The notes under the pieces are model-generated. The model saw only the letters and a program-made list of their open reading frames with translations, was not told where the DNA came from and ran no database searches. A DNA stretch of 64,000 nucleotides, taken from contig JBGTGP010000018.1 in the NCBI GenBank assembly GCA_041746735.1, positions 1-64,000 on the forward strand. Reading direction: 5' to 3'. Below, in pieces: positions 25,689-32,586 of this stretch; the first letter of the stretch is position 1, and the number at the start of each line of letters is the position of its first letter. The position numbers and the translations under genes are program-made. This DNA is from Opimibacter sp041746735 (GTDB lineage: Bacteria > Bacteroidota > Bacteroidia > Chitinophagales > Saprospiraceae).

Positions 25689-25769
25689 AAAACATATTAC
25701 GATTTTTTATTTTATCTTTTTTATTGAAAAAAAGTCAATTACATATAACAACTAATCGTAATATGTTTT
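25689..25769. repeat. 16-bp perfect inverted repeat flanking a 49-bp AT-rich segment
   Basis: The left arm AAAACATATTACGATT occupies 25689-25704 and its exact reverse complement 25754-25769. The segment between is almost all A/T. The right arm abuts the TATATTTG promoter element by sharing one base, a position expected for an operator bound by a looping dimer, though a hairpin or small inserted element cannot be excluded. Confidence 0.85.
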
Positions 25770-25776
25770 ATATTTG
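25769..25776 (+). promoter_or_regulatory. TAnnTTTG promoter element for the putative small RNA
   Basis: TATATTTG fits the consensus and immediately follows the right arm of the inverted repeat. Transcription would begin near 25780. Confidence 0.5.
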
Positions 25777-25779
25777 TGC

Positions 25780-25944
25780 CATAAGTTTTGGTTTTTAATG
25801 GATAATCGCAGTGGCTCGTGAAACGTCACGAGCCCTTTTCTCCGAATCTCACCGGCGATTCTGTATTCGAATCGCTTCCAGGATAAGATGTGTGATCTTA
25901 GTTTTAGTTAACCTTTAGCCCGTTCGAAGGAACGGGCTTTTTTT
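25780..25944 (+). ncRNA. Putative structured small RNA upstream of ald
   Basis: The predicted transcript contains three hairpins before its terminator. P1 pairs GGCTCGTG (25813-25820) with CACGAGCC (25827-25834). P2 pairs GCGATTC (25855-25861) with GAATCGC (25869-25875). P3 pairs TAAGAT (25884-25889) with ATCTTA (25895-25900). The GCGATT strand of P2 could instead pair with an upstream AATCGC at 25804-25809, so two mutually exclusive folds are possible. The RNA ends at a 9-bp GC-rich terminator, and ald has its own promoter element after that. I do not recognise the family; a stand-alone regulatory RNA, or an attenuator, are the options. Confidence 0.5.
25917..25944 (+). terminator. Rho-independent terminator
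   Basis: AGCCCGTTC (25917-25925), loop GAAG, GAACGGGCT (25930-25938), followed by T residues to 25944. A perfect 9-bp stem with a classic tail. Confidence 0.9.
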
Positions 25945-25956
25945 ATGTCGAATGAT

Positions 25957-25964
25957 TACCTTTG
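25957..25964 (+). promoter_or_regulatory. TAnnTTTG promoter element for ald
   Basis: TACCTTTG lies 30 bases before the ATG at 25995 and 12 bases after the terminator tail, so ald appears to be transcribed independently. Confidence 0.55.
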
Positions 25965-25994
25965 CCGCTCAAATTAAAATTCGGTTCTCCCATC

Positions 25995-27107
25995 ATGATC
26001 ATCGGTGTTCCTAAAGAAATAAAAACGAATGAAAACCGTGTCGCGCTTACCCCGGCCGGTGCTCTCGAACTGACCAAACGTGGGCATACCGTTTATGTCC
26101 AGCATACCGCCGGGTTCAACAGTGGATATGACGATGCTGCTTATGAGCAGCGGGGGGCCACCATCCTGCCGAATATAGAGGATGTGTATTCCAGGTCAGA
26201 AATGATCATCAAAGTCAAAGAGCCTATCGAATCGGAGTATTCCCTGATTCGCAAAGACCAATTGCTCTTCACCTATTTCCATTTTGCCTCTTATGAGCCA
26301 CTGACAATGGCGATGATTCAAAGTGAAGCGGTGTGCCTGGCATATGAAACGGTTGAATTGCAGGATCGCTCCCTGCCTTTGTTAGTGCCGATGTCCGAAG
26401 TTGCCGGACGTATGTCAGTACAGGAAGGCGCCAAGTTTCTGGAAAAACCGGAAGGAGGTCGTGGTGTGTTATTAGGTGGTGTACCCGGTGTCGCGCCTGC
26501 GAATGTGCTTGTGCTCGGTGGTGGTATTGTAGGAACGCAAGCCGCAAAGATGGCGGCTGGACTTGGGGCTCATGTGACGATCATGGATGTTAACCTCCAC
26601 CGGCTGAGATACCTCTCTGATGTCATGCCGCCTAACGTGACCACCATGTATTCCAATGAAGTTAATATCCGCGAACTTATAGGTACTCATGATCTGATCA
26701 TTGGTGCTGTCCTCATCCCGGGTGCAAAAGCACCCCGGTTGATCACAAGGGACATGCTGAAAGAAATGCGTCCGGGCACCGTCCTTGTGGACGTAGCTGT
26801 CGATCAGGGTGGTTGTATAGAAACCTGCCGGCCGACCACGCATGAAGATCCCATCTACGTGATCGATGGTGTGGTTCATTATTGTGTCGCCAATATGCCG
26901 GGTGCTGTTCCTTACACATCGACTATCGCGTTGACCAATGCCACGCTTCCCTACGCCCTCAGACTGGCCGACAAAGGCTGGCAGCATGCCTGCCGTCAGG
27001 ATGCTGCTCTCAAACTGGGGCTTAATGTCGTCATGGGCAAAGTCGTTTATAAAGGGGTAGCAGATGCTTTCCACCTCCCGCTGGTGGATGTGGAAGCAGT
27101 ACTCTAA
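25995..27107 (+). CDS. ald: Alanine dehydrogenase
   Basis: A 370-residue enzyme that interconverts alanine with pyruvate and ammonia using NAD. The canonical N-terminus MIIGVPKEIKTNENRVALTP fixes the start at 25995 rather than the in-frame TTG at 25962. The active-site region KVKEPIESEYSLIRKDQLLF and the His in FTYFHFAS follow. The NAD-binding glycine motif is VLVLGGGIVGTQAAKMA near residues 169-185. Length matches bacterial Ald. It has its own promoter element, and is followed by 300 bases without a gene. Confidence 0.95.
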   Translation: MIIGVPKEIKTNENRVALTPAGALELTKRGHTVYVQHTAGFNSGYDDAAYEQRGATILPNIEDVYSRSEMIIKVKEPIESEYSLIRKDQLLFTYFHFASYEPLTMAMIQSEAVCLAYETVELQDRSLPLLVPMSEVAGRMSVQEGAKFLEKPEGGRGVLLGGVPGVAPANVLVLGGGIVGTQAAKMAAGLGAHVTIMDVNLHRLRYLSDVMPPNVTTMYSNEVNIRELIGTHDLIIGAVLIPGAKAPRLITRDMLKEMRPGTVLVDVAVDQGGCIETCRPTTHEDPIYVIDGVVHYCVANMPGAVPYTSTIALTNATLPYALRLADKGWQHACRQDAALKLGLNVVMGKVVYKGVADAFHLPLVDVEAVL

Positions 27108-27413
27108 CAACGATTTTTTTTACCCGTCTTACGGACGTCACACAGGTCTGCCGGCAAATCCCCCAACAGAGTGCTGCCAACCCTGAATCCTATCCTGCTC
27201 ACGCAAGGGCGATTATGGCATTCCCCGCCGCGAAAACAGATCGCCACTGTGCAATATTTGGCATAGGCAGGTGGCAGAAAACACGCTGGAAGTAAAAACT
27301 TTTCCCATATTCGAGTCAATTTTTTACAAAAAAATTACCCAAAACCGCAGATTAACCCCTAACTTTCAAACCGAGAATGAATTCTTAATCTCTAACCCAC
27401 AATTGTTCAAAAT
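27108..27413. other. Intergenic stretch without a gene
   Basis: These 306 bases between ald and the small HTH-like gene contain only short open frames without protein-like features. The AT-rich part at about 27310-27413 probably holds the promoter for the small gene. I found no exact TAnnTTTG match there and no stable terminator after ald. Confidence 0.4.
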
Positions 27414-27680
27414 ATGAATATCACTTTTGAAGAACTGAGAAGGATCAAACATGCCCTGCCAACGGGAAGTGTAAAAAGGATTGCTGATGAACTCCATATT
27501 GAGGAGCAAACCGTTAGAAACTATTTCGGGGCCAAGAAATATGAAAACGGTCAAATCGTCTCCCAGCATATACAGCCCGGCCCTGATGGTGGGATTGTAA
27601 GTCTGGAGGACGATACCATCCTGAAAGTGGCCAAAAGAATCATCGAGGAAGCTGCTCAGGGCGCACTGACACACAATTAA
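27414..27680 (+). CDS. Small helix-turn-helix-like protein
   Basis: An 88-residue protein. Residues about 16-40 read TGSVKRIADELHIEEQTVRNYFG, which fits a helix-turn-helix with a recognition helix at the end. The C-terminal ~40 residues are a short beta strand region and an amphipathic helix (TILKVAKRIIEEAAQG). Proteins of this size and pattern recur in Bacteroidota and are annotated as DNA-binding, but no regulator family is certain. It stands alone and is followed directly by a bidirectional terminator shared with the convergent trmN6-like gene. Confidence 0.7.
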   Translation: MNITFEELRRIKHALPTGSVKRIADELHIEEQTVRNYFGAKKYENGQIVSQHIQPGPDGGIVSLEDDTILKVAKRIIEEAAQGALTHN

Positions 27681-27717
27681 AAAAAGGTGACTTCACACAA
27701 GTAGTCACCTTTTTTTA
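27681..27717. terminator. Bidirectional terminator
   Basis: GGTGACT and AGTCACC arms flanked by runs of A on the left and T on the right form a hairpin between two convergent genes. It can end transcription from either side. Confidence 0.85.
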
Positions 27718-28539
27718 TTCCTGGATCAGATTGCTATATGACGCCTCATCTTGTATAAGGGGATAACCCTTGGATACGGATGTCTGGATTCCTGTCATTT
27801 TCAAATACGCGGTGGTGTATTCATTTTTGGCATTCCGGATTTCCAATCGCTCCAGCCTTGGTGAGCTCAATCGATCTGAAAAATGGATCAGCGATCGCAC
27901 CGGAGTGTGATCGCTACTTCGAGAATACACATCCATCCGGCAGTTGCAAAACCACTGATTGCTATTAGCCGTTATGATCCATTGAGCTGCCCGTTCAAAT
28001 GGGATAATGATGCATATATGCCCCCCGGGACATACTAACGGGATCAGACTTGCCAACCAATCTGGAGCAGAGGCGCTGATATGCATAGTCCGGTTTCTGA
28101 ATTCAGACGATGGTTTAATATCCTCAAGGTAAAATGGAGGGTTGGAAACGATCAGATCGAACGAGCCTTTTAATTCGTTTCGAACGTCATGAATATCAGC
28201 TAAAATGGCATGCATCCGATCTTGCTTCCTATTAGCTGCAAAGTTCCGCTGAGCCAATGCTACAGAAGTTGCATCAACATCACAAGCTGTAATCAACGCT
28301 TGTGGAAAATGGGTTGAAGCCATTAAGGCGAGAATACCGTTTCCTGTACCTGCGTCCAGCACGCTGGTTGCGGATGGGACGACACTGGGAATCCATCCTC
28401 CCAGAAGTAGGGCATCAGTACTAATCCGGTGTACACCGAAATTCTGCTGAATAGCCACGTCCCGCCATCGAAATATTTCCGGATCCGAATGGTGAAAGGT
28501 TGTCTCCACTCTATTGGTCCTCTTCACCGGCAAACACAA
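27715..28539 (-). CDS. trmN6: tRNA1(Val) A37 N6-methyltransferase-like protein
   Basis: A Rossmann-fold methyltransferase of the TrmN6/YfiC group, up to 274 residues. The cofactor motif is VLDAGTGNGILALMAS (about 59-74) and the amino-methyltransferase motif is IVSNPPFYLED near 132-142. The leading QQNFGVHRISTDALLLGGW is typical of this family, which methylates adenine 37 of tRNA-Val. The first ATG at 28539 overlaps the upstream lectin gene by 29 bases. A GTG at 28509, two bases after the lectin stop, would give a neater start beginning VETTFHHSD, and is a good alternative. It follows the lectin gene on the same strand. Confidence 0.87.
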   Translation of the reverse strand: MCLPVKRTNRVETTFHHSDPEIFRWRDVAIQQNFGVHRISTDALLLGGWIPSVVPSATSVLDAGTGNGILALMASTHFPQALITACDVDATSVALAQRNFAANRKQDRMHAILADIHDVRNELKGSFDLIVSNPPFYLEDIKPSSEFRNRTMHISASAPDWLASLIPLVCPGGHICIIIPFERAAQWIITANSNQWFCNCRMDVYSRSSDHTPVRSLIHFSDRLSSPRLERLEIRNAKNEYTTAYLKMTGIQTSVSKGYPLIQDEASYSNLIQE

Positions 28540-29644
28540 TCCGGATGGCCTCGCTGGTTTCCATATTGGATTCCAGACTGACCCGCTGTGTGGTCAACCC
28601 GTCAAACACACTGACGGCTGCGGTATTGGGAGGAATCATACCTACATTATGCGCGTATAAGATGAGCTCTTGACTGAAGCCCAACAGCACCACATCGATG
28701 GTCTTCTTTTCTGCTTTTAACTCATAATTGGTTAGGATCCAGTCCTCGCCCAGTTTGAGTGATACGATATCCCCATCAATGGTATTGTGGTCCCAAACGC
28801 TGATGGTCAACTTTCGTCTTTTGACCGGCATGGCGCCTTTCTCCAAAACCTTTACCGCCTCAATAGCAATGTCTTCAGGTTCAGGCGCCATTTCTTTGAC
28901 AGACCAGGAAATCAGATCCTGATAGGAATGTTGATCGGATGTAGACGCAGTAAAACCAAGCCATGCGGTGTGATCCGGACTATTGATCTTCGAAGCTACA
29001 TCCAGTTTGACCGATAGTACCGGAAATAAATAGGAGTCAAGGAAAACCTGCAAGCGGCCATCCCGGTATAGAATCCTGGTAAAATGCGGCTTCCCATCTG
29101 TAATCTCCGGGATCTCATGCACAGTAGCGTAACGTCTGTAGGTTTTGGTATCAGGATTGTAAAAGGATAGATTTATATGATTCCTGCTTCCTTCATTATC
29201 ATCTTTCGTATCAAACTCAAGCGCAACGGCGTACGGTATCTGCTTGTATCCAATATCATCGCCACTACCACCCGTGATGGAAGATGACTGGGCCTGGATC
29301 ACGAATGCAAATCCATCACCTGGAATCATACCTGATTTTTCGGTGGTGATCTGGAAGGTGAACTCCGTTTCAAATCCTTCTGAAAAGTCGATCTTCTTGT
29401 CCTTGTACCAGCATGCGCCTACCTGCTCCGGTTTGTCAGTAGTAAGCCTGAGCTTGCCTTCAGAGGTGGCACAGCTCCCGTGGAGACTGAGATGCTGATT
29501 GGCAGCTTTAAACTCATTGATCTGAAACATGTAGTTTTGTCCCAAGACTCCCGGGAGAAAGACCGCAACCCCAAACAGAATACCAAACGATAGTCGAACG
29601 AGCCTGAGGTGAGAAGATGTGAGTATTCGAAGAATCATGGACAA
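28511..29644 (-). CDS. Secreted L-type (legume-like) lectin domain protein
   Basis: A 377-residue exported protein. A signal peptide covers about residues 1-36 (FGILFGVAVFLPGVLGQ). Residues about 38-255 form an L-type lectin sandwich, shown by GDGFAFVIQAQ near 109-119 and AVALEFDTKDD near 139-149, the latter carrying the acidic residues that usually bind calcium and sugar. The C-terminal ~110 residues (RRKLTISVWDHNTIDGDIVS) form a second beta domain that I cannot name. No type IX sorting domain is present. A TACATTTG promoter element lies 52 bases upstream, with a 21-bp palindrome between it and the start. It probably binds glycans at the cell surface or in the periplasm. Confidence 0.8.
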   Translation of the reverse strand: MSMILRILTSSHLRLVRLSFGILFGVAVFLPGVLGQNYMFQINEFKAANQHLSLHGSCATSEGKLRLTTDKPEQVGACWYKDKKIDFSEGFETEFTFQITTEKSGMIPGDGFAFVIQAQSSSITGGSGDDIGYKQIPYAVALEFDTKDDNEGSRNHINLSFYNPDTKTYRRYATVHEIPEITDGKPHFTRILYRDGRLQVFLDSYLFPVLSVKLDVASKINSPDHTAWLGFTASTSDQHSYQDLISWSVKEMAPEPEDIAIEAVKVLEKGAMPVKRRKLTISVWDHNTIDGDIVSLKLGEDWILTNYELKAEKKTIDVVLLGFSQELILYAHNVGMIPPNTAAVSVFDGLTTQRVSLESNMETSEAIRIVFAGEEDQ

Positions 29645-29667
29645 TAGGGTAACAGGTATCAGGTTTT

Positions 29668-29688
29668 TTCAATCCGTAACGGATTGAA
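29668..29688. promoter_or_regulatory. 21-bp palindrome in the lectin leader, possible operator
   Basis: TTCAATCCGT (29668-29677) and its exact complement ACGGATTGAA (29679-29688) surround a single central base. A one-base loop cannot make an RNA hairpin, so the site looks like a DNA operator for a dimeric regulator. It lies just downstream of the predicted transcription start of the lectin gene. Confidence 0.65.
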
Positions 29689-29696
29689 CGACAAGA

Positions 29697-29704
29697 CAAA
29701 TGTA
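29697..29704 (-). promoter_or_regulatory. TAnnTTTG promoter element for the lectin gene
   Basis: Minus-strand TACATTTG fits the consensus; the predicted start near 29690 falls right beside the palindrome at 29668-29688. Confidence 0.5.
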
Positions 29705-29913
29705 GGTAAAGGCATTTTATAATCTGTACCCCGGGGACATATTCACAAATTGTTGGACTTTGAAACCTCAGCTACGGGTTATCTGAGTTGATTTTTCAGG
29801 GCAATCAGGCCCAAAGTGTCAATTAAGCTTTGTGACATTCCAAACGCATTCCACAGGTGTAAGGGAGGAACTAAATTAATGGGTGAATGGTACCGGCAAA
29901 CTTGAGACGGTGC

Positions 29914-29952
29914 GAAAAAAAAACTCACATCTCCAGGATGGTGATGTGAGTT
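29914..29952 (-). terminator. Terminator downstream of tRNA-Glu
   Basis: Arms AACTCACATC (29922-29931) and GATGTGAGTT (29943-29952) pair over ten bases. On the minus strand a run of T residues follows at 29921-29915. It ends transcription of the tRNA-Glu gene. Confidence 0.85.
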
Positions 29953-29959
29953 GAAAATG

Positions 29960-30031
29960 CAGCCCCTAGGGGAGTCGAACCCCTCTTTACAGAATGAAAA
30001 TCTGTCGTCCTAACCGATAGACGAAGGGGCC
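29960..30031 (-). tRNA. tRNA-Glu (anticodon TTC)
   Basis: On the minus strand the acceptor arm GGCCCCT pairs with AGGGGCT (one G-U pair) and the anticodon arm ACAGA-TTTTCAT-TCTGT places TTC in the loop. The T arm GGGG-TTCGACT-CCCC is intact. The length is 72 bases, and the CCA end is not encoded. A terminator hairpin follows. Confidence 0.95.
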
Positions 30032-30241
30032 GTCTGATCGGATGCTTTTTACAAAAGCAGGGCAAAATTAGAATTTTTTGAAAACCAACCCTAAAAAAAA
30101 TACGCCTACTCGTTAAAATGCAATGAAAACAGTGGATATCCTGCTATAAATCCATGATAACGAGATCTAAAGCTAAACCCCACCTTCTTCAATTTGTTTC
30201 ACAAAAAGAAGCCGGGTCCTTTCAGTCTGGGGTCAAGCTAT

Positions 30242-30249
30242 TATTTTTG
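30242..30249 (+). promoter_or_regulatory. TAnnTTTG promoter element for gap-pgk
   Basis: TATTTTTG ends 28 bases before the ATG at 30278. Confidence 0.5.
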
Positions 30250-30277
30250 CAGCTATTTTAACCGTTATACCCATCTC

Positions 30278-31270
30278 ATGTCTAAACGCATTGCAATCAA
30301 CGGCTTTGGCCGAATAGGGCGTCTCACCTTTAGAAATCTATATCAGATGCCGGAGGTCGAAATCGTTGGGATCAATGATCTCACGGATAGTGCAACATTA
30401 GCCCATTTACTCCGCCATGATTCTTCCCAGGGACCCTTTGAAAAGGATATCCGGATGGAAGGGGAGTACTTACTTGTGGATGATGAACGGATTCGGATAT
30501 CCGCTATACGATCACCGGCTGAGTTGTGGAAAGGTCTTGAAGTGGACACTGTTCTCGAGTGCACCGGGCTTTTTACGGAGCGTGAGAAAGCATCCCAGCA
30601 TATCCGGCCTGACGGAGCTAAACGCGTTGTCATCAGTGCCCCGGCGAAAGGGGATGTACCTACCATCGTGATGGGCATCAACGAAGATCGTATTGATTTG
30701 AATGAGACGGTATTCTCCAATGCTTCTTGTACGACGAACTGTCTTGCGCCAATGGTAAAGGTTTTGTTGGATCAGTTTGGAATCCGGATGGGTAGTATGA
30801 TTACGATCCATGCTTATACGGCTGACCAGAACCTGCAGGATGCTCCACACCGTGATCTCCGTCGGGCACGGGCAGCAGCCGTCAATATTGTCCCTACCAG
30901 CACCGGAGCTGCGACTGCGCTCAAACAGGTTATTCCTGAGATTGGTAATAAGCTATCTGCCATGTCCTATCGGGTTCCGGTCATCACAGGTTCCCTGGTA
31001 GAGCTCAATGTGCTATTGGAACAATCGACTTCAGTAGATGCCATCAATGCTGCTTTTCTGGATGCTTCTATGCACCGCATGAAGGGCATCCTGCAGTACA
31101 GTACCGATCCATTGGTCTCCAGTGATATTGTACGCAGTCCGTACTCCTGTATTTTTGATTCACTATTGACCAGTATCAACGGAGAGTTCGTCAAAGTGGT
31201 AGGCTGGTATGACAACGAATCGGGTTATTCTGCCCGCCTTGCTGAACTGGCTTTTCAAGTGACTCCTTAA
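30278..31270 (+). CDS. gap: Glyceraldehyde-3-phosphate dehydrogenase, type I
   Basis: A 330-residue glycolytic enzyme. MSKRIAINGFGRIGRL gives the NAD-binding start and fixes the initiation codon at 30278, while a frame open from 30194 would add an implausible extension. The catalytic Cys is at 151 in SNASCTTNCLAP and the C-terminal WYDNESGYSARL is canonical. NDLTDS near 33-38 suits NAD rather than NADP preference, since an acidic residue follows the glycine motif. It is followed after 21 bases by pgk, forming a glycolytic pair with one promoter element and one terminator. Confidence 0.97.
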   Translation: MSKRIAINGFGRIGRLTFRNLYQMPEVEIVGINDLTDSATLAHLLRHDSSQGPFEKDIRMEGEYLLVDDERIRISAIRSPAELWKGLEVDTVLECTGLFTEREKASQHIRPDGAKRVVISAPAKGDVPTIVMGINEDRIDLNETVFSNASCTTNCLAPMVKVLLDQFGIRMGSMITIHAYTADQNLQDAPHRDLRRARAAAVNIVPTSTGAATALKQVIPEIGNKLSAMSYRVPVITGSLVELNVLLEQSTSVDAINAAFLDASMHRMKGILQYSTDPLVSSDIVRSPYSCIFDSLLTSINGEFVKVVGWYDNESGYSARLAELAFQVTP

Positions 31271-31291
31271 TCTTAATACCGTTTTTACAAC

Positions 31292-32509
31292 ATGAAAGGT
31301 GAACTTACCGGCATTGATGTAGCCCAAAAACGAGTATTGCTTCGAGTGGATTTCAATGTTCCGCTCAATAAAGCCTTTGAAGTAACAGATGATACGCGTA
31401 TTCGGGGTGCTATACCTACGATTCAGTACCTGTTGGATCAGGGTGCTAAAGTCGTATTACTGTCTCATCTTGGACGGCCGCAGGCCAAGCGATTACCGGA
31501 CGGGTCTGTGGATAAGGATCGATTTACCTTAAAGCATATTCTACCGGCTTTAACAGGTGTAGTGGGTAAGCCGGTGATGTTTTTCCCTGATATTACGGGT
31601 GAGGCAGTTCAGCAAAAAGTCTTATCCATGCAATCCGGTGATGTTTTGCTGTTGGAAAATACCCGCTTTCATCCGGGTGAAGAAAAAGGCGATCCCGAAC
31701 TGGCATCCCAACTGGCCAAGCTCGGAGAGGTGTATGTTAATGATGCGTTTGGAGCCGCGCATCGTGCTCATGCTTCAACGACGCTTGTGGCCTCACATTT
31801 CGATTCAGACCATAAAGCGTTTGGATTTCTGATGCAACGGGAACTGGAAAGTGCAAAAAAAATTCAAGATCATCCGGCAAAGCCTTTCATTGCGATCCTG
31901 GGTGGGGCAAAAGTGTCGGACAAGATCCTTTTGATAGAGGCCTTATTGGAGAAAGCGGACAAGATCATGATAGGAGGTGGAATGGCGTATACATTTATCA
32001 AAGCGCAGGGCGGACAGATCGGAAAATCGCTTGTAGAAGAAGACCGGATGGAACTGGCCCTAGCATTATTTGAAAAAGCAAAGCAAATGGGCAAGATCAT
32101 TCTACTTCCATCAGACAGTATTGCGGCTGATCGATTTGCCCCGGATGCCCATTATAAAAACGTTACTTCACATGAGATCCCCGATGATTGGATGGGACTT
32201 GATATTGGATTGACGGCCCGGTTTGAATATGCAGATCACCTGCGCGGTGCCGGTACGATCCTATGGAACGGGCCGATGGGGGTATTTGAAATGGAAGCCT
32301 TTGCGCATGGCACAAATGCCATTGCACGTGCAGTAGCCGATGTCACGGCTACAGGTGCATTCTCATTGATTGGAGGTGGGGATTCTGTTGCCGCCATTGA
32401 GCAGGCAGGACTTACTGATGCCGTGAGCTTTATCAGTACGGGTGGAGGCGCTATGCTAGAATTGCTTGAAGGTAAGGAGCTGCCGGGTGTAGCCGCTATC
32501 CTGGAATAG
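31292..32509 (+). CDS. pgk: Phosphoglycerate kinase
   Basis: A 405-residue kinase transferring phosphate from 1,3-bisphosphoglycerate to ADP. The N-terminal substrate domain shows LLRVDFNVPL and LLSHLGRPQA; DVLLLENTRFHPGEEK and VYVNDAFGAAHRAHAS follow. The nucleotide domain contains ILGGAKVSDKILLIE and the ATP-binding FSLIGGGDSVAAIE. Length and motifs match bacterial Pgk. It is cotranscribed with gap and ends 23 bases before a strong bidirectional terminator. Confidence 0.98.
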   Translation: MKGELTGIDVAQKRVLLRVDFNVPLNKAFEVTDDTRIRGAIPTIQYLLDQGAKVVLLSHLGRPQAKRLPDGSVDKDRFTLKHILPALTGVVGKPVMFFPDITGEAVQQKVLSMQSGDVLLLENTRFHPGEEKGDPELASQLAKLGEVYVNDAFGAAHRAHASTTLVASHFDSDHKAFGFLMQRELESAKKIQDHPAKPFIAILGGAKVSDKILLIEALLEKADKIMIGGGMAYTFIKAQGGQIGKSLVEEDRMELALALFEKAKQMGKIILLPSDSIAADRFAPDAHYKNVTSHEIPDDWMGLDIGLTARFEYADHLRGAGTILWNGPMGVFEMEAFAHGTNAIARAVADVTATGAFSLIGGGDSVAAIEQAGLTDAVSFISTGGGAMLELLEGKELPGVAAILE

Positions 32510-32532
32510 CCACGTGGATTGAACCATAAAAT

Positions 32533-32564
32533 AAAAAGACCATGCTGGATAGCATGGTCTTTTT
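32533..32564. terminator. Strong bidirectional terminator between pgk and adhesin A
   Basis: A perfect 14-bp stem, AAAAAGACCATGCT (32533-32546) with AGCATGGTCTTTTT (32551-32564), around the loop GGAT. Its A/T flanks let it serve pgk on the plus strand and the giant gene on the minus strand. Confidence 0.92.
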
Positions 32565-32586
32565 ATTTCTATCGGAGTAGACGACT

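Larger units (their letters stand above)
25650..25961 (+). other. Intergenic region holding a probable small-RNA unit
   Basis: Between mqnD and ald there is no protein gene. In order the region holds a 16-bp inverted repeat, a TATATTTG promoter element, four hairpins the last of which is a strong terminator, and then a separate promoter element for ald. The arrangement points to an independent RNA gene of about 165 nucleotides. Confidence 0.6.
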
